Assembly (NCBI RefSeq): GCF_900496995.4
Contig: NC_044004.1
Location: 55,768,224 to 55,832,223 of the forward strand
Length of the DNA: 64,000 nucleotides
Source of the DNA: Aquila chrysaetos chrysaetos
Taxonomy: Eukaryota; Chordata; Aves; Accipitriformes; Accipitridae
Reading direction: 5' to 3'
The stretch's first letter is position 1. Each line of letters opens with the position of its first letter. This document shows, piece by piece, positions 47,401 through 60,700 of this stretch. A model generated the notes under the pieces. That model did not search any database. It saw nothing but the letters and a program-made list of their open reading frames with translations, and had not been told where the DNA came from. Position numbers and translations under genes: made by a program.

Positions 47401-50400
47401 ACAGGTCCATTTCTTCCAGGCTTCGGCAATTTTTCTTTCCCTGCCTAGGGTTTGCTGAACAAAACAAGCCACGTACAAAGCACACAGCTCGTCCCAGGGA
47501 ACACTGCGGCTGAGCCGTACTTGGCAGAGCGCCAGCTGCGATGAAGAGATATTTAATTTATTTTAAGACAGAAGCCAAATGTGAGATCCAGAATAGCTCT
47601 GAGTGCTGTCTGTGTACTCGCAGGTCACTGCTGGCCCACCATCCTTGCAGGTACACTCCAGGCTCCAGCACTGGCTGGATCTGCCATGGACCTTATTGCA
47701 AATCTGGTTTTCCTTCCCCAAAATCGCAGTCTGTCATCCAGACGTCAGCAAGAGGCAGCGGTTACACACATCAGCAATCGCATCAGCTACGGCAACGGGG
47801 TAAACTGCTGAATTCACTGCCTGCATGTGCATCACACGCATGCAGGCAGATGCAGGCACCTGTTGCTTGAAGTTTCACCTGGACATGGTTGTTTTCCCCG
47901 GTGAGGAGTGACTTGTGTGAAAAACCTCGGGTTCCCATTACTGCCCCATGTGAGCTGATGGAAACCGAGCACCAGGGACCTGCAAAATCCAAACTGTGCG
48001 GGAAACCATCCCTGCTCTCTCCGCTGCCGCCGATGACTCTGAGTTTGCTGTATGCCTTCAAGGAGGACAGCTTCAAGGTTTTCCAGTTGACCATTTTCCC
48101 TGGTAGTCTCATCCATGGAGGCAATCCCAGTCCTGTCCTGTCAGTCATATTTGCACTGCCAACCATAGAGATGACTTTCCAAAAAAGTTGCTTTTAAGTT
48201 ATGTAGACTCAACGTTGCATCTTAGCAGTGTAAAGATATGAACAACAATATTTCTCATACTTCTGAGGTTTATATCAATCCTTTTGGAAGAACACTGTGA
48301 GGTGGAGGAGCTGCTGAGTTGAGACCCAGAGAAAGCCCTGGGCATAGGGAGAAGGAAACAAGACTTTCAGCAAGGAAAAAAGCAAACTGTAGCTCTTTTT
48401 CCACATCCTTACTATGCTTGCCTTTGATATGGGATTAATAAAAGGCATTGAAACATAGCCACATTATAGCCCAAAATAAGTCCAGGAAAGGAATTAAGTT
48501 GTCCCTTAGGAAAAGGCAAATGCCTGGGTGCTGTTTGAGAACCAGAGGCAAAATTATCCTCCATAGCTGGGGTACAGCAGCAGGCGGCCACAGTGGGAAG
48601 AAGGGGACCTTCCCTTCTTCCTGCTGCAGCCGCCCAGGGAAGGATAGGTAGATTTTGGGAGAAGAGCCTCTCAGAGGTGGCAAATGTTTTCTCAACATTC
48701 AGAAAAAAATAGGTGAATTGGGATGGCAGCCTCCACCTTTCATTACCACACAGCCAATACTTCTACTCCCTGTAAAGCAACCGTTTAATTAAGGAGTCAG
48801 CTCAACAAAATTAGAATAAACACTGCCAGAGCTTAATGCTGACCAGATCCCTTTTACTGCCAATTTTCCTCTGAAATAAATAGCCGGCCATCACATTCTC
48901 CACCATGGCTGGCTCTCGCCTGGCTCTCCTCCGTTTGCAGCTCGCATCGGCATGGCTGACTGCCTTAAAAATAGCAAAATTAGCCAATTTTCTCCCTCTC
49001 CCGTATGACCCATCCAGCACAATGCTGGTTGATCCTCATTTGTTTCCCAAAATGCCTGTGTGCTGGTGTTGAAGTTATCACCAACAGGATTTTTATGAAA
49101 TACTTTAAGCAACACGCCAGTGGCTTTGCTCAAGCTCTGATAAATACCTGCTTAAGATGAACTGAATCCAGCAGGTTTTGCCCCAAAGTCCCAATTCAGC
49201 AACACACTTAAGTCCATGCTTAAATTATTTTATATTTAATTATTTTATAAAACGGGATGAACAACTGAGTCGGGGCCTTGGGTCTCTGGCACGTTCAGCA
49301 GTTTGCAGGCCGTTTGCCCAAAGCTTGTTCACAAAACAGCAGTAACAACAGTAATATAACTCACTTTTTCAGAGGTGGGGGGAAAAACCCAGGCGCACAC
49401 ATTTTCCTTCTTACATGAGGTGGGAACCTGACCGGGAAGTAGTGTCCTGAAGCCATTTGCAAGATACGCTTTAGGATTTATTTTTTTCTATATATATTGG
49501 CTGAAGACCTGTGGAATGGAAAGCCTCTTGCAGATGCTCCAGCATCTGGTATTCTCGTCACCCAGAGGATGAGTGCTCAGCTTAGGGAAAGTGCAGAGGG
49601 GTGGAGGACAGGCTCCATAGCCACCGAGGACCAGCTCAGCATTGTCAGTGCTGCCAGAGTCAGCCGAGCTGGTCCTTTCCTGACCACCTTTACACCCGGC
49701 TGTATGATGGGAGCAAGTTTTGTGAACAAAACCCATGTTCACAACCTGTCAGGCATGCAGTCCGGTGCTCTGTAAGTCTCATTTAATAGCTAATAAAATT
49801 CAAACCGAAGAGCAGATTCCTGTTGGTTAAGTAAACATGGAGCCGCTGCGATGCATTTCCATGCAAACTCTGCTGGTGCATTGACAAGTTGTCACTCAGA
49901 CATGAGTACAAAGATCCCGCAGATCCCTGGGTTTCTAGCCCATGTATAATGATAGCACCTGCCTTTGCTATTCTCATATTCACTTATAGAAATGGCTTGC
50001 CTGGAAGTTGGCAAGTACTCAGCTAACCAGGAATATCAGCCCATCACTACCTTATAAACAGGTAGCTCAGATGGCGCAAAATTTCTTTTCAGATATTTCT
50101 TCCGCGTTCATCTTGGCTCCTGAGCACGGAAATTTTTTATCTTTTTCTCTATAGTGCTCTAGCACTCAGGTCACCTGGCCAAATAGCAGGAGCACACCGC
50201 AGCAGATGAGTGGAGCAAAATCCATCCACCACGGCACTTGGCGTAACGCCTGCTGGAAACTCCTCTCAAAGCTTTCTCGATCTAACTTGCTGAGTCAAAA
50301 CAACCACGTCAAACACCCCCCACCTCCCCACCATGGCGCTAATGCTAAACAGGACCAGTCCTCACAAGCAGTGGGTCTGAGCAGTGATTTGCTCCAGGAA

Positions 50401-52934
50401 GGTCTGGGTACCTTGGGAGCTGCCCCGATTCAACCAGATGAAATAACGTAGTCCCAGTGAGCTTTAAACATCTTAAAACCAGCACAGGCACGTAAACATC
50501 AGAGATCACCGGTACATTCACCAGCATCCTGTTGCCTCCTCCTAGATAACAAAAAGGGCAGTTTTCAACATAACAGGAGCCCAGCATGCAGCCAGGGTGG
50601 CAGCAGCATTCATGAACGAGATGCACTTCCTATATCATATTACAGGAACTATTATTACATTTCCTAACTCCCAGCTGCGTACGCCCTCCTGCATCCCTGT
50701 GCCTGCCCTCCCTGCTCCAGGAGGCCAGGCGGGCTGTACAGCAGCCACCGGTGCCTTGGCCCTTGCGATGGGAGACTCACCCAATTTTCCGGTTTGATCT
50801 GACCACCGTTTGCAGCCCCATGGCAAAACATGTCCAGCTTTTTCTTCCTGGTCCAGGAAAACACTCCTGAAGTGTTTCTCTACCCTTTCCCACTGCATTC
50901 GTTCAGCAAAGAGGCAGAGGGTACTTGTGTTGGTGAGAGCAGGGGGAAGCAGATTCAGGCAGAGGGGAAGACAGCAGGAGACCGTAAATTTTCTAAGCCT
51001 CAGCAGAAGCATCACTAAGGTGATTACAGTGACGCTTCCCATCACTAAATGCAACAGCACATCTGCAAAGTGGGAAGAGTCTTTTGACTATCTACTTTTG
51101 AATAAAAGGTGCTGCTGCAAGAGGCCTGTGCTTGTGACTGCTCCCTAAAACAACCAGCCTGAATATGTAATTAAAATTGCAGTGTTGCAGGGTACTGGCT
51201 TTCCCCGATAAGAGAATTTTATCAGCTAAAGAAATGCAATGAGGCCACCGAAGATCCATCCAGGATCTCTGGTGCAAACCCTTCCTTTGAAAAAAGATGA
51301 GCAAGTTACAGGTGCGTTAACGCCCACAGCCACAAAGACAGTGCCTGGCTGCCCACAGCCCAGGCTCTCTGGCAGCAGAAATCTGGGCTGTGGCTGTAAA
51401 GCTGATATAGCAACTGCTGAAACCGCATACAGGCTTTGGGTGCAGGCAGAAGAGAGGGTACCGAAACATGTCCCTCCGGCTGCTGCTGCTGCCAACCCTA
51501 ACCCCACCAGCTCCTGCCGATGAATCGCATCCTTACACGACCTTGATGGGTTTTGCCATGCAACATCTCAGCGTTGCAGAAGTTGCTTGCAAACTTAGGC
51601 ATCCCTCTCCGCTGAAAGGCAGCCCTCTGCTTCACGTTCCTGTCCTGCTGCCTGGGGAAGTGTGAGCTGAGGTACAGCCGTGGCTCGGCCCTGCTGATAC
51701 TGCTGTCCTGCTTTGGGGTTGGTTTTTTTTGTTTGTTTTGGACATATGCAGGCAAGGAAACATTTAACCTAGAGTAGATACCAAGGGAAAAGTTTCTTCA
51801 TGACTTTAAGTCTAAAGTAGTGATGAGGAGGAAGGGGAAGAGAGGTGCACACTGTGGTTTTATTACACACACACCCCATTGAAGTCACATTACTTAGACG
51901 GTACCTAAAACTCCCTGAAGTAACATCAAGCTATCTGTTGTCACACATTAGGTTGCTGACCCACAGGTGGGGCTAAGACCTGCTTTAGGAATGCAAGAGT
52001 ACGATGGCACTGAAACGCCTCTCGAGTGGTATTTACGGATGAGGGAAAGAGAAAAGCCTTCAGTGCACACTGCTGCTCAAAGCTCAGTGGAAACTCGGGG
52101 AGGCAACCTGATGTCGGGGGGACAGAGAGCTTGCCTTGCTTGCTTCATGGGGAAAAATCTCCCCCATGGCGTGGCTGCCTCTTTCCCACTCATCCCTCTT
52201 GCTCTGCCCCATACAAGTCAGGATGTTAAGCAGCGCATACAAATCCCTCCTTACACTCTTCTGTCTTCCTCAAAAGTAGTTCTTGAGGAGTTTCTTTTCA
52301 TCCTTATCCCACTTTCAAGCCTAGATAATCAGTGCCCGGTTTGCACTTGAAAAGTTTGAAGAATTCCCCCCTACCTGTAGGACGGAGGAGCGCAGCAGCC
52401 AGTATCTCAGGTGTCTGATTCACTTATTGGAGACGCAGCTGCCTTCCCGGTGTCCCAGCGAGCCACGAGGCTGTGGCACAGAAAACCCTTGCTATCGGCA
52501 ATGTAATTACTATTTTTTGTGCACATTAGACTGAGCTCCAGAAAATCTTCTTTCACATTCATGATCCTCTGGAGTAGGGTGGCGGGGGGAAAGAAAAAAA
52601 TAAAAAATGGAGCCTCCCAGCCTGGGGTCCCCACAAACTGGCGTGGCAGCTCAAATGGCGGGAGCAGCGGGGAGGTGCAACAGGGATGCCCCCAATCTGC
52701 GCGAGCATCCCCTCGCCTGTGCCACCTCCACCCTGAGGCTCGTGTAGAAAATGCGTAAAGGGAGATGGGCACCTGCAGTGAGACCTGCTGGCCCTGTGAC
52801 TGCCTGTGGGGCTGCATGCTTGGAGATCTTGAGTGCATCCTGGGGGTGTCTGGATCCAAACTCGCCTTGGAAAGCCAGGGTGAAGGAATTGCAACTTAAT
52901 AAATTTGGCTTTTCTTTTTGAAAAGCTACTGGGA

Positions 52935-52955
52935 TTTTTTTTTTTTTTTTTTTTT
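52935..52955. repeat. poly-T homopolymer (21 nt)
   Basis: Twenty-one T. Read on the minus strand as poly-A it follows no recognised retrocopy. Confidence 0.9.
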
Positions 52956-55900
52956 CCCATGCACAAGCAGAATACTGTCTGTGTTGGAGCCAGAAGGGAG
53001 GACGCAGCATTGCAGCTGGTGCTGCAGTGCAGTGCAGTCACTTCCAGCAGGTATGGTACCCGACATCTTCTTTACCTCCCAGGATCTCTGTCTCATTTTG
53101 TTCATGGGGTGGCTTTACAGGGATGGAAGACTAAACCTGCCCAGGGGAACTGTAAATGGCTGTTCTGATTGTTCAGGTACTCACCCTTCAGCGCAAATAA
53201 TCTGTTCACATGCAACATCTGTTGAAGGCATCATCAACCAACACATCCACACCTCCTTTCTCACCCATGAGTATGTCTGGTTGAAGGACCTTTGCTAGGA
53301 GGCAGGGACCTTGCTGATGTTGCACTTCATTATTTGGCTCTCCTGATCACCTCCTTCGGCCTGGTTTTCTTTTCCCCCAACCCCATTAACCAGCCCGCTG
53401 GCACACCTAGGAGAAGTCTCCAAAAAATCATGGCATGGCAGGATGTCGCTTTGAGAAGTGAAGGCAGCGTGAAGCCCCGGCCCCTTGAGCTGCTCCACTA
53501 GCAGGTTGCAGTGTAGGCACTCCTGCACCAGGGAGCTCTTTAAAAACATTAACTTAGCTTCAGACTGATGGGTAGAGGATGAGCGCAGTGGATGTTGGAG
53601 CTCCAGGAGGGTTTTTCTCTGCTTGATGTTTTGTTTGCTGGAAGAGAGATGACGGATTGGTCCTCCCTTGGCAATGTGCTGTTTCTGTCTTGCGAGCAAA
53701 TCCCTTTTGTTTTCTTCTTTCTGATGCCCCATCGGCAAGGACCATCACGTCCTACTCTTTCCAGAGGATGAGGAAATGAATTCAGGCTGAGGAAGTAGAT
53801 AGAGGGTTGCCTCATCCTGGTAGCCAGCTCAGACAGCGGGATTTGTTTCTCACTTCACAACGTGAGGGTGCGTCGTGCTGGTTTCTGTTCTCCAGTACTA
53901 GGCATGCTAATGTACTTCAAACTGAAGTAGGCTGCTCCAAGCTTAGCATCACTCTGATTGCTGTAGCGTCTGCAATCTCGAGTAATTATAATTTCCAAGG
54001 GCTCCTCAGAGCTTGGTGTGAGGACCGCTGAAGCCATGGTGCTAGACAGCAGTCTCCCTCCCCGCCAAACCCCCTCTGATGGGCTCTTGTGTTTCTGACC
54101 CTGAGAGCAGGGCGGAGGAGGTCAGTTCCCAGTACCTGGGCAGGGTAAAGAGCTTCATCATCCTTTGCTCTGTTTCGAGGCTGCAGCACTAAGGCACTGA
54201 GTTGCCCTGCTCGTTGCAGCACTTCTCAACTCCACTGTTCACAGAGCAGCTCGTTAAGGGAGGAGTTGTCCCCGCTGGCTTGGACTATGATGCATGTCCT
54301 TGGTGGTAAGCAGGATTTCACACTGCAGACACCCTATGTTGAAAACCAAAAATGTAGTCTTTAGTCTCAACACAGACAAGCTTGTTTCTTGTATCTAAGG
54401 GTAGGGCTATGCCAGCAAGCAACTGCCATTGTGAAACTAGAAAGATGAGGGTGGCGGAGGAGGCTAACAACACATGGCAGTGCAGGAGATCCAACCTCTG
54501 CGAGTGATACCACGCTTGAAGACGCTGCTTGACATTAAAACCATCACGAGTGCAAAACCCACTTGCACTCAGGGGGGAATAGGACATTTTCCCATAGCTT
54601 GAACTGCAGCTCAGCTGTGACTCTTTCCCAGCAGCTCAAAAAAAGGGGGATTTGCCAGATACTTCAAAAACCGAAGAGAGGAAAAAAAAGCAGGCACCAG
54701 CATGCGTTTTGGGGACTGAACCATTAGCTTGAACTGCCAAAGAAGAACAGAGAAACCCCTGGGGATGCTCTGGGAAAAGCCCGCAGGGAAAGGCCAAATT
54801 ACTGCTGCACCCTGGTGAAGCTGAGGGATGGATGCCCAGGGCGAAGCTGCGGGCATGCCTCAAGGCCAGAGGGTTTAGTTCCTCTGCTCAGGAGCTGCCT
54901 TGCACTTAGTCCTGTCCCCGAGTTGTGCTGGGGCAAGCTGCAGAGTCAGGAAACCCACCCCGAGGGCACCCCTCTGATGCTACCCCCCCAACACCGGGTC
55001 CCTCCGCGCCTGGGGAGCACCACAGCAGGGGACCGCAGAGCCCTCCCGCTGCCAGCATCCCCCCTTGCCCCCAGCACAGCACGCTGGAGCTAACTCACCT
55101 CTGAAGTGCGCTTTATTGAGCTGCGCTTCAGCTGATTAAACTAATTATTTCTCCAGGCTTAATGAAGTCATTTGCCACTCGACTTTATTATAGCCATTAT
55201 TAAGTATTTACCTTCTCTAGGTGGCAAGAGGTTCACCTGGAAAGCCCACAGCGTTAGCCTGTGTGAAGGGAAGGCTGTAGCTGGGTGCTGAGAGCATCCC
55301 TGTGCCAGCCCCGAAACGCAGGCAGGGGCTGTGCCGCTGCGGACAGTGCTGCCGCCATGCTGGGTGCAGTGCTCAGGCTCCACAGGCATATTTGGGCTCT
55401 TCTGGGTAACCAGGGGCTGGGGTTTTTACAGGGTCCTTTCCCAAAAGCCTTCAGCCAGCTCAATGAATTACAATTCCTCCGCCACTGAGAGCCATTCGGG
55501 TGGATAGGTGGCTGGAACGGTTCCGAAAGAATAAAAATTATTAGTCCGTGGCTCATTAACCTAACATTACTGCTCATCTGGAGCACAGGAGTCTGCTCCT
55601 CCAGGCCAGGAAGAGCAAACTCCTCATTTTAGGCACCAAAAAGTCTTTCCACGGTGTCCTGCTGGAATAACTGCGGCCACTGAGCAGTAAATCCACTTCC
55701 AGGAGAAAATGCTCATGAGTCCATGGGGATTCACAACTATATTATGGAGAAATGAGCCAAAAAAAAAATTAATGTTGAAAGTTACAGGTTTTTAGGAAAA
55801 TAAACATTTGTTCTGCCTCCCTCTTGGAAAGAGTGGAAAAAAGAAACGTTTAGGCAAACAATTCTATGAATATTTACATAAAACATAGGCAGATATTTGT

Positions 55901-57116
55901 TCCATAATGCGTTAGCTGAAGAATGAATAGGTTGCAGCCCCCAAAAAAGTGAAATACCAGGGGAGAGTGCCAAAAATCCCACCAAAAGTCTCCTGGCCTG
56001 GTACAGACCCAGATCAGGGAGGAGGGGATGGGGCCACCCTGCTGTTATCCCTTTGGAAATGGTTCCAATTAGCAGCAAGGGTTTCTCTCCTCCCTGAAGC
56101 CACCTGTGGACAACCCCCATCAGAGCAGCTCCCCTAATTGCAAGCCTGGGTTTGTTCCCCTTGAATTGAAAACCAGTTTTGCCACCGGCTCGACTGGGGC
56201 CACATGGAGCATTACGCTCCTGTTACTTATGTTATAGCTTTTAAGGGAAGCCACAGTGATTTACCTGCGAATGCCTGCCATGTCCCAGCGGTCTGCCAAG
56301 GTTTCCAGGCATGAACATGGTCCTGGGAACAGAAGTGATGGGCACAAGTGCCCAAGGAAGAAAAGCGGCGAGGTTTTGTTGTTGTTTGGTTTTGTTTTTT
56401 AAAAAATAAAACTTCTGCTTAAGCAGAAGGAAAATCTGAATTTGTGGCCAACCCACCTGCTGACAGCAGCAAACCTGGACCCCTCTCTGTGCATCATTGG
56501 GCTCGGGATATGCAGCTAGTTGTGATGAAGCATGAGCTTTCAGGAGGCCTTGTTTATCTTATGCTTTCCCCTCTGTAAGAATAAAAAGCATTCCTGGTGT
56601 TTCGCTGGAATCTGTTGAAGTATTTAAGAGGTTGAAGTCATCGACCACAATTTTTGACAGTATATTCAAAGCAGGTTATAGTCTCTCTCTATGAAGTGTT
56701 GCATTGCTGAATTATAACAAATACTTATGCCTTTGGGGGCAATAAAAATAACTCCAGTATGCGACAGAAAATGAATTATAATTCAGAATAATTCTTGGTA
56801 GAAAGCATACATTTTTTAATTACAATCATAACCACTTTTTGATTCTGAGATAAGAAGTGGTTACCATAGTGACCCAATCCTTAAAGATTATTTTTGCCCA
56901 ATGCTGTATAAAACACTATATGATACCTGCCTTCACAGAAAGCAATTTACGAAGATGAGTTTTCCAAGTGTTAGGCCTTGGGTATGAAAAAGCAACGTAG
57001 GCTATATGGAAAAATAATACCCTTTTGGTAACCGCCTGAAAAGCCTTATACACATATTTCCCTGCAAGTACACTCATAGATGTTGTCTCAGATTTGGTGC
57101 AAGCTACAAATCTTGC

Positions 57117-57712
57117 TGTCGTGGTTTAACCCCAGCCAGCAACTAAGCACCACGCAGCCGCTCACTCACTCCCCCCCACCCAGTGGAATGGGGGAGAAAA
57201 TTGGGAAAAGAAGTAAAACTCACCCTTCCTGTGGGTCATCGTGAGATAAGAATGGTTTAATAGAACAGAAAAGAAGAAACTAATAATGATAACGATAACA
57301 CTAATAAAATGACAACAGTAATAATAAAAGGATTGGAATGTACAACTGATGCACAGTGCAATTGCTTACCACTCGCCGATCAACACCCAGTTAGTCCCCA
57401 ACCAGCGATCCCCCTCCCCCACTCCCTCCCCGGTTTATATACTGGGCATGATGTCCCATGGTATGGAATACCCCTTTGGCCGGTTTGGGTCAGCTGTCCT
57501 GGCTGTGTCCTGTGCCAACTTCTTGTGCCCCTCCAGCTTTCTCGCTGGCTGGGCATGAGAAGCTGAAAAATCCTTGACTTTAGACTAAACTCTACTTAGC
57601 AACAACTGAAAACATCAGCGTTATCAACATTCTTCTCATACTGAACTCAAAACATAGCACCGTACCAGCTACTAGGAAGACAATTAACTCTATCCCAGCT
57701 GAAACCAGGACA
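57117..57712 (-). mobile_element. Solo LTR of the same family (copy 3), reverse orientation
   Basis: A 596-bp element that reads on the minus strand from TGTCCTGGTTTCAGCTGG to GGTTAAACCACGACA. It is flanked by CTTGC (57112-57116) and CTTGT (57713-57717), a 5-bp duplication with one mismatch. It is closest by eye to copy 2 at 14710, sharing the TGATAACAC block, the CCATGGGA region, the TTATTATT tract and the end. A TATATAAA on the element's sense strand (plus-strand 57433-57440) is a probable LTR TATA box. It is intergenic and has no internal coding region. Confidence 0.92.
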
Positions 57713-57719
57713 CTTGTTC

Positions 57720-60700
57720 AGTTTTCAAGCCCATGCAGACTTTGCAGAAGAATTTTAAACCCCTGTTGGAGAATCAGAAAAAGTGGAGAGGAGAAAATCA
57801 GAGACGTGTTTGTCCTGCAGAACAAACCACCCACTATTGCCTACCATAAGGGGGGTTAAAAAAACCCATTTTCACTTACTTTTTGAACAGTCTTAAAATA
57901 TATTTCTCTAATAAACCATCTACCAGCACTTCCCTGTGAAGATTTCGGGAAACATATTCTGAAGTCACAAGCATTGCTATAGTCAAGCAAAGGCATGTTT
58001 TTAATGCATGAAGTGAAATGCAATCCTCAGTGAGACTAGTACAAATTATTATTAGTCAATAATATCATCTTCTGGGGGCTTCTTTTGGTAATCCTTGCCT
58101 ATCTCCCTGCATCTCTCCTGTGGATTTAGAGGGACTGGTCTGCAGGGTTGCGTTGGGGATGCTCCCGGTCCCAAGCCGTGTGGGGAGCCGGGTGCCACTC
58201 TCCCTCCCATCGATAACTCCCTGCACGTCCCCGGCAGCAGCAAGGGTGATGCAGCCTTCTTTCGCTTGGGTGCCCCTGGTAGCAAAACCAACTTGTAGGT
58301 GGGGAGGCCCCCTGTGGACAACCCCAGCCGTCGTCTGTGGCTAGTCACTGGATCTCTGCCGCCTCGTGGAGTCCAGTCATTTGCCTACACGCAGCTCGAA
58401 ATCATTTTGGTTATTTAAGCTAGTGAGTCAAAGGGAGAGTCAGCACCGACCCAACTGGGGTGGCAAGAGGGTTTTCTCATGGCATTGTAGAGTTTCTTGT
58501 CATCAGTGATAGCCCTACAGCAAGCTACTTGGGTATACGACATCCTATATTATGTTCACTCTGCTTAAATTACTTTATGACCCTTGCTCTGATCCCCAGG
58601 GTACCCCTGATTTGGGAGAGTACAGAGGTGACAACCCCTGGCTAGCGAACCCTGGGTTTCTCACCTTCTGAGCTGTCTTCTCCTGCTGAAAAATCCTGCT
58701 GAACCTTAGCCATCATGTGAAAATCCTGATGCTGTAGCTCCAGGTGATTAATATACCAAGCCAACTCAATCTGGGCTTAGTTTAGGCAGTTGGCTTTAAT
58801 TAACCTTTTATTTTTGGAAGTTAATAGGTGCAAACTTTTTCCTACCTGAAATGGTAAGGGAGGGGGTGTTTCAGAGGTGTTACACCTTGCTTCAAAGCTG
58901 GCCCACGTGGGAGGAGATAAAACAGGTATGTGGCCTTTTCAGCTTCCCTGTGATGTGCGTAGAAGGGGCAGGAGGTTTCTCTCCCTCCCAGCACCGAGTG
59001 ATGAATATTTTCAATAGCGGCTTTAATTAAAAAGTGTTGAGCGTCTCTCATTCCCCTGCTGAGATCACCTAGCAGCAATGAGGAAGATTAAGCCTGATCA
59101 CCTTGAAATGCCCCACTTACTAAAATCTGCCCCCCCCCTTTTCCTCAGTGCTCCCTTCTCCCTCACCCCTGATAACACGCTCCTGCTAAAAGCCAGCCAG
59201 TCCTGCCCCAAAATACAAGTGGAGCTGAGTCTGCTTGGCCAACCTCAGCTGTCCTTGGAGCATGCATAGACAGGGTCCCTGCTTTAACATGTGGGACATT
59301 TCAAACTCTAGTAAATCCACTTGTGCTTCATCTCAGCTTAAAAGCTTTTGCTTTCCAAAAATGTTGGCTCCAAAGGACAGAGGTTTAGGTAAGAAAAAAG
59401 CCTAAAGGAGATTTAACGCTTGATATAAAAATGCTAAGGTACTAGAGCAATTCCAAATATATATTTAATATATTAATAATTACCTCATACCAGTCTCCAG
59501 GCACTGAGCATGAGAAGTGAAGGATGCGAATACGACAACCAAAATGAGCCTTTGCTTCAACTCCCAGGCACAGGACTGGGGAAAATGGGAGAGTCATCTC
59601 CACCCATCCTTAAACACTCAATACTTTGCCAATAAAAGCAACGGTAGTAATAACAAAGACATTTGTAAGAAACTATCCTCCTCAGGTAGAGCATGAGCTA
59701 AAAATATCCTTACACTCTCTGCAGCGCTGGATGAATTTCCACCATCTTCCCCAGAACCAAGAGTGCCCATGGGATCAGGGCATGAGGAGCATCCCTGGAT
59801 CCGGCAGGGCTGGGACGGGGTCACTGCCACTCTCAGGAGCCCCTGCCGATCCCTCCAAACACAGGTCTGGTGGCAGACTGGTGAGAAGGTAAACCAAATT
59901 TTAATTTCACTTTAATTTCACTTTTTTCACTGTGTCACCTCTTGATCCATGCCCTTTTTCATACCGGAGCAGAGCCTTGGAAGGAAGGAAAGGTGCCATT
60001 CCCTTTGCCAAGGAGCAGAGCAAACCTCGTCCCAATCCTGTTGTGAAACACGGGCAGAGGAATAGCCAAGCAGCTGAAAACTTCAAGACTTCAGAGACTC
60101 GAAATAAGGATCTAAACTGTTAGTTTTTCACCAGTTATGGGGGAAAAAAAAAAAAACCAAAAACAAAAAAAAAACCACCTTTGATTTCATTTTAATTGCT
60201 ATTCAGTAGGGTTAAAGTTAAACCAGTCTCATAAGAGTTTTCAGCAACAGACTAATATTCAGGAGGAGGGTTAAGGAAGGGTTTCATTTTTGGGTTTTGG
60301 GGGGTTTGGTCGTTTGGGTTTTTTTTAGCTACCAAACTAAAATCTGCACGTTTAGAAAGCACGAGCCCTTCCACAAGCCAAAGACTTACCTCAAGACTAG
60401 CACTGCCAGCTCCCGTGACACTCTTCCCCTTCTAAAAAGCCTGTAAGCTTAAGGGCAATCACAAGAATATAGTGGCATAAACTGTTGTGTTCAACAGGGG
60501 GAACTTTAATTAGTGGAGCAAAGACCTTAAGCAACCCATTGGGGAGTGCACCATCACCATGATCATTACCATCGCTATCATCTTCATCACCATGACCATC
60601 TACCTTTCCCACTGAAAAAGCAAATTGTCTCCGGAGGGAACGAGGAGCCAGCAGCAGCTCCCAGTCCCAGGGTGCTGACGTGGGCTGGCAGCAAGCGTCC

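Larger units (their letters stand above)
39500..57110. other. Intergenic region without supported genes
   Basis: 17.6 kb in which I find no coding exon with domain or splice support. The longest ORFs, such as a 244-codon minus-strand one at 39688-40422, lack recognised features and overlap open frames on the other strand. Contents noted separately are a tandem duplication at 44344, G and T homopolymers, and blocks near 42.2, 46.4 and 56.7 kb that resemble regulatory DNA. DDIT4L, expected next by human synteny, was not found. Confidence 0.6.

Noticed and set aside
60147-60178. A-rich tract as a retrocopy tail
   Set aside because: The A-runs are interrupted by CC and C, and no processed gene body or flanking duplication was recognised.
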